Notes under the pieces: generated by a model
The model's input: only the letters and a program-made list of their open reading frames with translations
What the model was told of the DNA's origin: nothing
Database searches by the model: none
Position numbers and translations under genes: made by a program
From: Neobacillus cucumis
Lineage (GTDB): Bacteria; Bacillota; Bacilli; Bacillales_B; DSM-18226
NCBI RefSeq assembly: GCF_023715505.1
Contig: NZ_JAMBOH010000032.1
Coordinates: 1 to 61,590 of the forward strand
Length of the DNA: 61,590 bases
Direction of reading: 5' to 3'
Part shown: positions 8,840 through 17,082 of the stretch, piece after piece
Layout: every line of letters starts with the position of its first letter
Position numbering within the stretch: the stretch's first letter is position 1

Positions 8840-9060
8840 TAGCCACCCATGAAGCGCAAAACCGGCGCTTCACAACAGAGAATGAAAATATTCCATGCAG
8901 GCTATACTGTTTTAATGCTGGCGAAGAAGGTCGTTACACTATGGTGCCTTTGAGCCCATCCGTTTGTCTGACTCCAACGATCACGGTGTACCACCGAATG
9001 TCGCGCCCTATAGGGGTAGCACTCATGGGAGATTAATCCTTTTCTAATCGTTGCGCCAGC
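8840..9060 (-). mobile_element. Possible IS remnant (non-coding or decayed segment)
   Basis: GC-richer than its surroundings. A minus-strand frame covers it with many Arg, His and Trp codons, and there is a hairpin GAAGCGCAAAACCGGCGCTTC at its left edge (about 8851-8871, loop AAAACC). The sequence reminds me of the tail or non-coding end of an insertion sequence, but I cannot name one. No transposase frame is intact. Confidence 0.3.
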
Positions 9061-9165
9061 TTATCCTTGATTTTGTTTTTATGTAGAAAGGTTTCCAATT
9101 CACAATCGTTTAGCACCTAATCATGATTTTTCAAGAGGCACAGCCTTTTTTCAGTTTTTATTTTC

Positions 9166-9240
9166 ATGGGAGTGAAATAAGGAAAAGCTGACTTAATGAC
9201 AGCCCAATCTTAAACTCTTGATCCCGTTTTTTTAACAAAC
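9166..9240. repeat. Dispersed intergenic repeat, copy 6
   Basis: AATAAGGAAAAGCTGACTTA, then ATGACAGCCC, then CTTAAACTCTTGATCCCGTT. Same architecture as copy 4. Confidence 0.65.
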
Positions 9241-9368
9241 ATTTTATCTTAAAATGAATATAATCATAATGCCATAACATTTACTTCACTCACTTTCGTT
9301 TCAATATGGGCTAAATTTTATTTACCATTTTTTGTATATTGAATTTTAATATTAGAAAAAATTATAAC

Positions 9369-9557
9369 AGAGCAAGGAAATCAACCTTTGATAACACCTA
9401 CATTGAAATGCCTTGCTCTATATTTTTAAAAAATAGGCTAATATCCAAGATTAATAACTCAAATGTAATAATATATAAACAAATACTGACCTTCAACCAG
9501 TATGTATAGTAATGACACATTCCATTGTGTCTATGCCAGGAGAAATCCTGGTTTTTT
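9369..9557 (+). terminator. Two hairpins without a recognised upstream gene
   Basis: AGAGCAAGG (9369-9377) pairs with CCTTGCTCT (9411-9419). Further on CCAGGA-GAAA-TCCTGG is followed by TTTTTTA (9536-9557), a textbook terminator. No convincing gene ends before them on the plus strand, so they may mark a lost gene or an untranslated RNA. Confidence 0.55.
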
Positions 9558-9601
9558 ATTTTCGCCAAACGTACCAAATAGGACAAGAAGACTTATGTAC
9601 T

Positions 9602-9934
9602 TTAATACCTGTTAGCAATATATTCTAGAGATGGACAAGGAGAAAATTCCACTTTATTTTTAGTTTCGAGGTCTTTTTTCACTTTTTCTGCAAGCTGTTT
9701 TACCTAGTTTATTATGATCGTTTTCCATTTCAATTCCGTTGGGACGCAACATATCTTTATTCCCAACTAATCCATTTACCAAACATCACTTTGCATCTCA
9801 TAAGTTCTTCTTTTAAATCATTTGAAATGGGAACTTCTTCAATATCAAAGAAAAATCCACATTTATTACCCCAAAAGGCTTTGTATCAACTTCACCTTCT
9901 ACTTTTAAATCATAAGTGTCCTTAACATCGCATC
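9602..9934 (-). pseudogene. Decayed conserved hypothetical gene
   Basis: Reading the minus strand and switching frames gives a continuous protein: DVKDTYDLKVEGEVDTKPFG, then NKCGFFFDIEEVPISNDLKE, then KDMLRPNGIEMENDHNKLGK, then QLAEKVKKDLETKNKVEFSP, ending at TAA (9602-9604). At least three frameshifts or stops interrupt it. The N terminus is lost. The family is unknown to me. Confidence 0.65.
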
Positions 9935-10201
9935 CAATAGCCCCCCTATTATGGGTTCATTAAGTGGCAGTAATGGGCTTTTATTATGCAAATAACATTA
10001 CTAATTGATTTCTACTGACAAGTGAATAAAATTCTAAATATTCTTTGTATTGAAATGAATGGGCTATTATATTAAAAATTAAAAGTAATTTGGCCTGAGA
10101 GCGAATCTCAGACATGACCCCAACTTAAATTTTTGAATTTATTTAAATTAAATAAGAATGGCAGAATTATAGATAGAACAAACATTCTGTGTTAAAATAT
10201 A

Positions 10202-10230
10202 AGTAAAGATAATTAGGTCTTATCTTTACT
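10202..10230 (+). promoter_or_regulatory. Inverted repeat with 7-bp spacer, candidate recombination core or operator (element 1)
   Basis: AGTAAAGATAA (10202-10212), spacer TTAGGTC (10213-10219), TTATCTTTACT (10220-10230). Perfect 11-bp arms. It lies 44 bp upstream of the tyrosine recombinase start. Arm length and spacer fit the core site of a tyrosine recombinase, and inner GATAA...TTATC resembles the inner arms of dif. It could instead be an operator. Confidence 0.55.
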
Positions 10231-10274
10231 ATACATAATATAATTATTTATAACTAATTCTTAGGAGGTCAATA

Positions 10275-11390
10275 ATGAATTACTTGACCCTTCTTCAAAA
10301 TATGAATAGTGAACAGTACTTAACCCATTTACAGGAGAATCTAAAAGCTCGTCATCTACTTGATGAAAATCGGAACCTCACACTTGAAATTAGTTCCGAA
10401 CAGGATTTTCTTGAAATGTTTTTTTTAGAGAAATTGTTTCCGCAAGATAAAAAACTTTCTTCCCACACCATTAAAGCCTACCGATCGGATGCGAAGACGC
10501 TGCTTACTTTTCTGACGGACCATTCCCTTTCCTTTCGGGATATCGGATTCCCAGAAGTAAAAGCGTATAACCATTTTATCAAAGAAAAGTATGCAGCTAA
10601 ATCAGCCATACGAAAATTGGAGTTTTTCAGAAGATTGTTGGACTTTGGTTATGAAACACAATTTTACAAAGCCCACCTTTCCACTTGGATCTCGAAGCCG
10701 GTGTCTAAAAAAGGACACTATATAATAGAAGAAACTCGTCACGAAGAAGCACAAACCCGTGTGCAAGTCAGGGAATTGAATCAAAGAGAAGCTGAATTTC
10801 TTATTTCCTTCTTTCCTAAAATAGTAAGGGCAACACGAAATCGAGAACAATTGGAGAAGAGGAATTTGCTGATTGGCTACCTACTCTATACCACAGGGCT
10901 TCGTGCAAGTGAGCTTTTAAGCTTAAATTGGGGAAGCTTTCGATATAACCGTAAAGGATTTTTATTTGTAGATGTCATTAGTAAAGGGAATAAACCTCGA
11001 TCAATTCCTATAAGAGATGAAACCAAAGATATTTTATTTAGTTATCGAAAAAGTATGGGCGAAACCGTTGAAATAAATATGCAGGATACCAGCCCGCTCT
11101 TTTTCGCTTTATACAATAAAAATGAGCCCATAGTTAATAAAAAACGGTTAACCTACCCTGCCCTGTATAAAATTGTGAAGAAAGCTGTACAACTTGCTGG
11201 AAAAAATTTAAGCGTAACGCCTCACTGGTTCCGTCATACATTTGTCACACTTCTGCTTGAGAACGACGTTCCTCTTGCTGTAGTTAAGGATTGGGCTGGC
11301 CATTCGGATATTTCTACAACCAATATATACCTAGAGCGCATCAACCAAGATAACTCATATCTTCATTTAAATAAAGTTAACTTGTTTTAA
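10275..11390 (+). CDS. Tyrosine recombinase / integrase (371 aa), element 1
   Basis: Phage-integrase family recombinase with an N-terminal extension (about 1-55), a core-binding domain (about 55-140: LSSHTIKAYRSDAKTLLTFL) and a catalytic domain. Visible catalytic residues are the Arg of TTGLRASELLSLNW, the Lys of SKGNKPRSIPI, the HxxR box PHWFRHTFVTLLLENDVPL, the His of WAGHSDISTT and the Tyr of NIYLERI. Size and layout resemble recombinases of the Tn554 TnpA kind, though this is by impression. Start ATG has TTAGGAGG 8 nt upstream. A 29-bp inverted repeat precedes it and a segment shared with the third recombinase follows at 11742. Confidence 0.93.
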   Translation: MNYLTLLQNMNSEQYLTHLQENLKARHLLDENRNLTLEISSEQDFLEMFFLEKLFPQDKKLSSHTIKAYRSDAKTLLTFLTDHSLSFRDIGFPEVKAYNHFIKEKYAAKSAIRKLEFFRRLLDFGYETQFYKAHLSTWISKPVSKKGHYIIEETRHEEAQTRVQVRELNQREAEFLISFFPKIVRATRNREQLEKRNLLIGYLLYTTGLRASELLSLNWGSFRYNRKGFLFVDVISKGNKPRSIPIRDETKDILFSYRKSMGETVEINMQDTSPLFFALYNKNEPIVNKKRLTYPALYKIVKKAVQLAGKNLSVTPHWFRHTFVTLLLENDVPLAVVKDWAGHSDISTTNIYLERINQDNSYLHLNKVNLF

Positions 11391-11427
11391 AGAACATTCT
11401 TTTTTATTAACAAAAAGCATACAACAG

Positions 11428-11733
11428 TTGTTGGGTAACCTTTTGATTAGAAAGAGTGATTTTGAAACTTTCTTAGAAGGAAAAATTATTGGCCATTTTT
11501 TATTTTTATTGATCTACACACCATGGATAATAGTCAAAGGGACCTATTCAGGTTATGTCTATTCTAAACCAATTAAGAGTGATATCTTCAGATTATCTAG
11601 AGGAAAACTTTCTAGCATTAACTTTAATTCAATACGTAGAGCAATGGCCTTAAATTTTTATTTAAAAAATTATTCTTTACAAGTGATTGCAAAAGAACTT
11701 GGAATTAAAAATTTAATCAACCCATTTTTCTAA
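11428..11733 (+). CDS. Uncertain reading frame after recombinase 1 (101 aa)
   Basis: A TTG-initiated frame with no clear ribosome binding site, 37 bp after the recombinase. The middle is hydrophobic (GHFLFLLIYTPWIIVKG) and the end reads ALNFYLKNYSLQVIAKELGI, which looks like a helix-turn-helix or a recombinase fragment. It may be a small accessory protein of the element or a decayed second recombinase. I cannot decide from sequence alone. Confidence 0.35.
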   Translation: MLGNLLIRKSDFETFLEGKIIGHFLFLLIYTPWIIVKGTYSGYVYSKPIKSDIFRLSRGKLSSINFNSIRRAMALNFYLKNYSLQVIAKELGIKNLINPFF

Positions 11734-11741
11734 AATTTGGA

Positions 11742-11832
11742 ATGTTGGAGATTTGCATTCTGACGTATTTATCTTTTAATTCATGTATAACTCTTCAACT
11801 AATTTTGTTGTAGATTAGTTATATGAAAATTC
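11742..11832 (+). repeat. Shared 3' flank of recombinase cassettes, copy 1
   Basis: Begins TGTTGGAGATTTGCATTC and includes TTCATGTATA and CAACTAATTT. A similar copy (about 80% by eye over the first 60 bp) lies inverted at 39741-39833, directly after the recombinase at 39849-40796. Both hold an inner inverted repeat (AACTAAT...ATTAGTT). Candidate element end. Confidence 0.75.
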
Positions 11833-11917
11833 AAAAATCATGTCATGCTTGGACTGATTAAATACCCTTTCGTCTCCAACTCTCCATGTGCAACTCCCAT
11901 ATAAAACGAATATATAT

Positions 11918-11951
11918 TTAATAATAATAGTTATAATGCTATTATTATTAA
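11918..11951. repeat. Perfect AT-rich inverted repeat
   Basis: TTAATAATAATAG (11918-11930) and CTATTATTATTAA (11939-11951) with an 8-nt centre TTATAATG. It lies 85 bp beyond the shared recombinase flank, in very AT-rich DNA. Role unknown; it may mark an element boundary. Confidence 0.6.
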
Positions 11952-12414
11952 AAATGACATATATTTAAAATAGATAGTATAATTTATCATATATGTTATA
12001 TTATATGTTATACTGGGTTTATATTTATACGCAGTAAAATTAGGCACCAAGCACGGAATCTAATTCTTCTTGAAAATAAATGAACATATCCATGCCAAGG
12101 TTGTGAAGTGAATCGGATTATAAAACTGAGATACTTTAAAAACGTTGTTTTAACCGGATATTATTTTTACAATGTATGATTTAGCAGATGACAATGGTGG
12201 CAACAGCGTGGTTTTCCACCAATTTGCAACCATTGTTCCTACACTCCACATGTGTGGACTGTAATTAACCACACAATGGATGTTGGTGGGTTTATAAACA
12301 TTCTTGAGGCCTTTTTCTCTTAGAACATCACACTTGTTAAACTAAAGCCCATTAGTTAGTTGCCCTTTTGATAGAGAAGTCAGCACTATTTTTCACAAGC
12401 AAATTAGGATACAC
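11952..12414. other. AT-rich non-coding stretch with hairpins
   Basis: No gene is visible. A nested hairpin lies at 12192-12235: outer CAATGGT/ACCATTG, inner GTGG-TTTT-CCAC. TCCACA-TG-TGTGGA follows at about 12246-12259. These may belong to a remnant of a mobile element or an untranslated RNA. Confidence 0.4.
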
Positions 12415-12961
12415 TTATTTCCTTCCGCTCAAAATCATTGCATTTCCTAATACTTTTTTGTTAATAAGAGCTTTGGCAATTTCATTACTTTAGCAAGTTT
12501 GTAGCTATTCAATTCGGATACACCATATTTTTTTAAGACATTTAAGAGCTTTTTTCATTCCCAAATATTTTTTCATCCATAAACAAATCTAAGAATACAA
12601 ATTCACCACCAGGCTTTAAAACTCTTAATGCCTCTTTCATTACTTCCGTTTTATTTAGTCTATCTTTTACTTCATGAAATGTTAGACAACTTACAATTAG
12701 ATCAAATTCGTCATCATTAAAAGGGAGTTCTGCAGCACTTGCTTTCAGGATCAGAGACCCCTTCTATTTCAGCATTTTGTTGACATTGAGTTTTCGAATA
12801 CTCCCAATTCCCACCCCAATAATCACTTCCAGTTAAAATCGAATTAGGATAAGTCTTTGCAAGTTTATTAATCAGTGAACCACTACCTGTTCCTATATCT
12901 AGGATTTTTCCTTTTCCAGATCAATAATCCACTAAAAGCTATCTTTACTAGCTCCTAACAT
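12415..12961 (-). pseudogene. Broken class I SAM-dependent methyltransferase
   Basis: The minus strand, read through several frameshifts, gives GKGKILDIGTGSGSLINKLA (SAM-binding motif I, DxGxGxG), then SAAELPFNDDEFDLIVSCLT (motif II region), then EALRVLKPGGEFVFLD (motif III/post region), then a C-terminal tail to TAA at 12415-12417. Frameshifts fall near 12915, 12750 and 12560. The gene cannot make a functional enzyme. Its former substrate is unknown. Confidence 0.8.
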
Positions 12962-12984
12962 TTATTAATTAAAAAATATTTCCA

Positions 12985-13078
12985 AAATAACTTCTTCAAC
13001 AATCTGGCCGGTTTTTGAAAAGAAAATAAACCCCTTAATTGATAAAATCCTTTGCCTTCATTAAGTAAAGGATTTTTT
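12985..13078. repeat. Dispersed intergenic repeat fragment and terminator
   Basis: AACTTCTTCAACAATCTGGC belongs to the intergenic repeat family (copy 7, diverged). It ends in a hairpin AAATCCTTT...AAAGGATTTTTTT (13045-13078), which can serve as a terminator for either flanking strand. Confidence 0.55.
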
Positions 13079-13094
13079 TGATGAGTTTCTTCTA

Positions 13095-13580
13095 TTATAT
13101 ATTTGTATTTTTCGGATCCCTTTCATACCCCTTAAAAAACTTATAAAATGTTGTCTTTTTAACACCTATTTCTTGCATCGTTTTCACAGCTGTTATCTCT
13201 CCCTTTTTCCATCGATGATAAGCTTGTTTAAACTCTTCCGTAATAATAGATCTCGGTCTGCCAAAAACTATACCATTTTTTATTGCCACATAAATTCCTT
13301 CACACTGTCGTTTTCGAATTCGATTGCGTTCGTCTTCTGCCATCCAAGTTAGAATTTGTAAAACCAGATTAGCAATGAAGGTGCCTAGACTGGCTTTAAA
13401 TAGAGTGGTGTCCAATAAGGGCATATCCAATACCACAATGTCAGCCTTGGTATTTTTCGTAATGTCATTCCACTCTTGTAAAATTTCTTCTTTGTTCCGG
13501 CCAAAGTGACTTGAGTAATTGGTATTGAACTCGATTGAAATCCTTTCCACTTTATTTGTCCATAAAGATATCGCGTTCAT
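13095..13580 (-). pseudogene. N-terminally truncated serine recombinase (161 aa left)
   Basis: Matches the second half of a resolvase/invertase: a catalytic-core strand with ADIVVLDMPLLDTT, the long E helix with LVLQILTWMAEDERNRIRKR, the linker NGIVFGRPRS, and a C-terminal helix-turn-helix ITAVKTMQEIGVKKTTFYKF. The N-terminal 60 or so residues with the catalytic Ser are missing, and the DRFGR-like motif is altered to SSHFGR. The remaining frame opens at ATG 13580 but is unlikely to recombine DNA. Confidence 0.8.
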
Positions 13581-13708
13581 CTATCCCCTTTTTGACTGGC
13601 TTGCCTTCTTTAATTTAACTTAAAACCACTTTAACCCATTAACAGAGCCCTTTATTTCAAAAATCCCCCGTCATAGTAAATATATAACAGTTAATATACG
13701 CAATTAGC

Positions 13709-15340
13709 TCATTTCAATTGATGAATTATATAATCTGCCGTACGAATCGCTAAGGCAACCGTTGTCAATGTAGGATTTGCGGCTCCACTAAAAGGTAATA
13801 TACTATTGTCAGCCACATAGACGTTCGATATTCCGTGTAATTGACCATAACGGTTCGTTACAGATGTAGCAGGGTCATTTCCCATTCGGCAGGTTCCCAT
13901 TTCGTGATAATCGTCTCCGGGTACATATAAGCATAGGTCTGATTTTTTTATAGTAATAGCTTTTCCTATACCGGATATGATTTGATTTACGCCGTTTACC
14001 ATTATTCCAATCATTTCTTTATCCTTTTCACTATAAGAAAATTGAACTTGTATTTCCGGTACCCTGTATTCATCTAATCGATTGGAATTTAAGGAAATAT
14101 GGTTTTCAAAACGCGGCTCAACGATCCCCAAGGCTTCAATTCCAATTTCTATTTCTTCTAAAAGAGGTTTATCTTCGTATGTTTGATACCACATATATCG
14201 TTCAAGATTTGGGCCATAAATCGTTACTTGAAAGGGACGATCATTGGTTCGAGGCACCAAAAGAGCAAGTGTTCCTAATACCTCCGGAAATGCATTTCGG
14301 TCCACCCTCACTGTTGCAACAATTTTTGAGTGATTCATTAAATAATGACCAATGGAAGTTCCTTGAATTCCAGAATGGATGAGAAGACGAGGGGTTTCCC
14401 AGCTGCTTGCCGACAATACAATGTTCTTTGCTTTGATGTAATAAGATTTTTTATCAGGAGACATAACCTGGATCCCTCTAGCGTTATCGTTTTCAGTGAA
14501 GATCTTAACAGCTCGTGCCCTAACGGCTATATCAAACGGACGTTGATATAGGGCCATAGCAAGCAATGAAATGGAACTGAAAAATGCGTTTGAATGGATT
14601 TGGCCAAATCTCGTGCTCGAAAGATCAACCGCCATTGGCATTTCCGAGACATCAGGGAAACCGCTTCTTCGAATAATTTCCAACATTTTTGTTGTAATTC
14701 TGGAATCTTTTGTATATCCAGTAGACACATTCATGATTTGTTCGGCGATATTGTAATATGGAATCATTTCTTTGTATGAAACAGGCCAGTCGTCCATGTC
14801 GATGGGATGTAAACGAGGAGTATTCCCCGACCAGAATAAAGATCTACCACCAAGAGCAAACACTTCCGTTGCCCCTGGGTATTCCGGTTGGAATTTTCCG
14901 AGCGGAAACCCAAAGTTTTTATAAAAAGCTCTTGCACTCGTTGCATTCAAAGTTGGGACATTAAGGGCATTGGTTGGCATTAAGAGATCTCCGCTTTCAA
15001 TGACACCAATTTGCATTCCCTTTTTTCGCCACTGTTCGCACAGTCGCCATAGAACAGTCGGACCTCCAAATCCAGTACCGACAATTAACACATCATATTC
15101 GGTTTCTGACATTTTTTCTAAAGATGTTAAAGGAATCCAATGTTTTTGTTCTGTCAAAGGAGCCATAGGTTTACAGACAGGAATTTTGATGATTCTTCTA
15201 ACATTGACTTTTTGTCCTTCTAGATCGACATTAGGATTGGTAATTTGGGGATTGATGGATATGAGCTGCTCAATACCTATATTCATTTGATTCGCAATGC
15301 TTCTTAGGGTATCTCCTTTTTTCGCACTATACGTATACAT
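13709..15340 (-). CDS. LysM domain fused to a GMC-type oxidoreductase (543 aa)
   Basis: FAD-dependent oxidoreductase of the glucose-methanol-choline type, with a LysM carbohydrate/peptidoglycan-binding domain at the N terminus (about 2-47: YSAKKGDTLRSIANQM...). The FAD-binding motif is VLIVGTGFGGPTVLWRL. The GMC C-terminal signature shows DDYHEMGTCRMG and NPTLTTVALAIRTADYI, with the active-site His in YHEMG. I start at ATG 15340, because GGATGTGAT lies 6 nt upstream and the LysM domain begins there; the open frame reaches 15481. No signal peptide is visible, so how LysM would reach the wall is unclear. Substrate unknown. Monocistronic. Confidence 0.85.
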   Translation of the reverse strand: MYTYSAKKGDTLRSIANQMNIGIEQLISINPQITNPNVDLEGQKVNVRRIIKIPVCKPMAPLTEQKHWIPLTSLEKMSETEYDVLIVGTGFGGPTVLWRLCEQWRKKGMQIGVIESGDLLMPTNALNVPTLNATSARAFYKNFGFPLGKFQPEYPGATEVFALGGRSLFWSGNTPRLHPIDMDDWPVSYKEMIPYYNIAEQIMNVSTGYTKDSRITTKMLEIIRRSGFPDVSEMPMAVDLSSTRFGQIHSNAFFSSISLLAMALYQRPFDIAVRARAVKIFTENDNARGIQVMSPDKKSYYIKAKNIVLSASSWETPRLLIHSGIQGTSIGHYLMNHSKIVATVRVDRNAFPEVLGTLALLVPRTNDRPFQVTIYGPNLERYMWYQTYEDKPLLEEIEIGIEALGIVEPRFENHISLNSNRLDEYRVPEIQVQFSYSEKDKEMIGIMVNGVNQIISGIGKAITIKKSDLCLYVPGDDYHEMGTCRMGNDPATSVTNRYGQLHGISNVYVADNSILPFSGAANPTLTTVALAIRTADYIIHQLK

Positions 15341-15499
15341 ATTTTTATCACATCCATTCATTGAAAATGTCTTCTTCATTATATGTAAGGGTTTTTGAGT
15401 ATAGTATGATGAGCATAATAAAGAAGCACCTAAAGTTAGATGCTTGTCACTTGTCTTCTTTTGCACAATAGTACTAAACAACGTTAAGGGTTTATAAGA

Positions 15500-16007
15500 T
15501 TGGATTTACTCTTCCCTAATGGAATAAAATGGATACCATATTTTCGGAATGAACATAATCAAAGGGCTTTTTTTGAACGTGATATCCTGAGCATGAAAAG
15601 GATACAATCACTCGCTAAAGCGCATGGCGTCACCCTGGAGGATAATGTAAGTTCCGGTTTAAAGAGTATTCCTAGAAATGAAATACAAACTGTTTCGCCC
15701 CCGACACCCGCACATCACTCCCCAACACAAAGCAAATGGAGCAATTACAAGCCTTTATTACAGCTATGATGATAAATTTAACGCACTGAAAAACATAAAG
15801 ATGAATTAAAAGAAATGATACAAAACTTCACGGAGAACGTGAAGGGACAACATGAAGGGACAACATGAATACATTGACCAATCATTAAAAAAGCGAGATG
15901 AACAGCTAATGCAGTCTATAAGGGAACCCATGCAAGCCCAAATCGAGGCAGCCAGCACTGAAAAAAAGGATTCAATCCAATGCTGGATCTACCCTCTCTT
16001 TCAATAA
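15500..16007 (+). pseudogene. Broken DUF3967 / MerR-like plasmid-type gene
   Basis: The 5' part reads MKRIQSLAKAHGVTLEDNVS (helix-turn-helix-like tail). The 3' part reads KDELKEMIQNFTENVKGQHE and then EYIDQSLKKRDEQLMQSIRE, the coiled coil typical of DUF3967 proteins of Bacillus plasmids and phages. The frame is broken by a probable one-base loss in an A run near 15790 and by a 13-bp tandem duplication at 15841-15866. Removing the extra 13 bp restores the frame exactly. Further shifts lie near 15760. Confidence 0.75.
15841..15866 (+). repeat. 13-bp tandem duplication
   Basis: GAAGGGACAACAT occurs twice in a row. Since 13 is not a multiple of three, it shifts the frame of the host gene. Both copies are identical, so the event looks recent. 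Confidence 0.9.
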
Positions 16008-16110
16008 TTTTAATTTTTCCCGGTTAAACGACCTGTACTGCTTTCACTAATAAAACAGCTCCTTTTTTGTCGTTTTTGTATTGAACTTGCGCAGCCAGTT
16101 GTTAATCGTA

Positions 16111-17064
16111 TCAAATGTCGAGAGAAGATGGTACATATGACTTTTTTCTCCAGAACACTTCTTCTTGTTCCTCTATTTGTCCTGATTCTATTAAATCGAT
16201 TAAATGATGACGAACTACCGAAATAGCACGAAACTCTTTTTGTTTGTTCATAATTTCACATACATTCGACCATAATAATTCTAAACCAGCTTTTTCATGC
16301 CTTTGTAATGTCGATAAAATGATTTCATCAATAGTAGATAAATAGTGGTAGACTTTGTGAATTTGCTGTTTCGTTTCTTTTTTTGACATAGGATCATAAT
16401 GCCCAGTTAATACTCTTTCTATGGAATATTGATCAAGTGTATTTTCAAGTTTTTTTAAAGATTCTCTTAACTGTGATGGTCGTAAATGGCCTGGAAATAT
16501 TGGAATGTCCGTTCGAACAATAATATCGCCTAAAATGAGTGTTTTTGTGTTTAATTCGATTAAACCCAGCTCATATTCAATATGCCCGGGCAAACTGATC
16601 ACCTTTAATTCCAAGTCATCAATCCTTATTACATTTTCGTCCTGTACACGAAAATTCACTTTACTGTTACCGTCCATGGACTGGTAAATCTCTTCTCTTT
16701 TAATGGCAGTATCAGGATGAATATGCGGAAATGACAATGCAAACTCTTTATAATTTAAACCAATATTCTCAATCCACTTTTCTGCCCCCATTGGCGCCAT
16801 AATAAAACAACCTGTATTCTGTTGTATAGTGTAATTACATCCTATATGATCGTGATGGGCGTGCGTATTAATGAGGAGTTTCAATGGCTTCGATGCCTTG
16901 TTTAAGTCTTCAAGCAATTGTAAGTAATTATTTTTCATTGTTGCAACTCCCGAATCAACTAAAATGGAAGCCGTAGTTCCTGTAAGGACATAGGAATTAA
17001 CAAATACTTTATCCGTCAAATCGTATTTGATGCGTTGAATTGAGTCAGGTAAATTCACCATCAT
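16111..17064 (-). CDS. MBL-fold metallo-hydrolase (317 aa)
   Basis: Metallo-beta-lactamase-fold hydrolase. The metal site is LLINTHAHHDHIG (HxHxDH) at about residues 86-96, with further metal ligands in SLPGHIEYELGL and ILGDIIV, and a distant His in VLTGHYDP. The C-terminal 90 residues are helical, as in larger MBL hydrolases of the glyoxalase II/lactonase type. Start: AAAGGAG lies 5 nt before ATG 17064; a GTG at 17070 is less likely. It is the last gene of the sugar-ABC operon, 18 bp after the aldo/keto reductase, which suggests action on a sugar-derived ester or lactone. That is inference. Confidence 0.85.
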   Translation of the reverse strand: MMVNLPDSIQRIKYDLTDKVFVNSYVLTGTTASILVDSGVATMKNNYLQLLEDLNKASKPLKLLINTHAHHDHIGCNYTIQQNTGCFIMAPMGAEKWIENIGLNYKEFALSFPHIHPDTAIKREEIYQSMDGNSKVNFRVQDENVIRIDDLELKVISLPGHIEYELGLIELNTKTLILGDIIVRTDIPIFPGHLRPSQLRESLKKLENTLDQYSIERVLTGHYDPMSKKETKQQIHKVYHYLSTIDEIILSTLQRHEKAGLELLWSNVCEIMNKQKEFRAISVVRHHLIDLIESGQIEEQEEVFWRKKSYVPSSLDI

Positions 17065-17082
17065 CGTCACTCCTTTAATCTG

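Noticed and set aside
9398..9586. 62-codon minus-strand frame
   Set aside because: It crosses a perfect terminator hairpin, lacks a ribosome binding site and has no protein-like pattern.
14179..15290. Several plus-strand frames opposite the GMC oxidoreductase
   Set aside because: All are antisense shadows of a well-defined gene.
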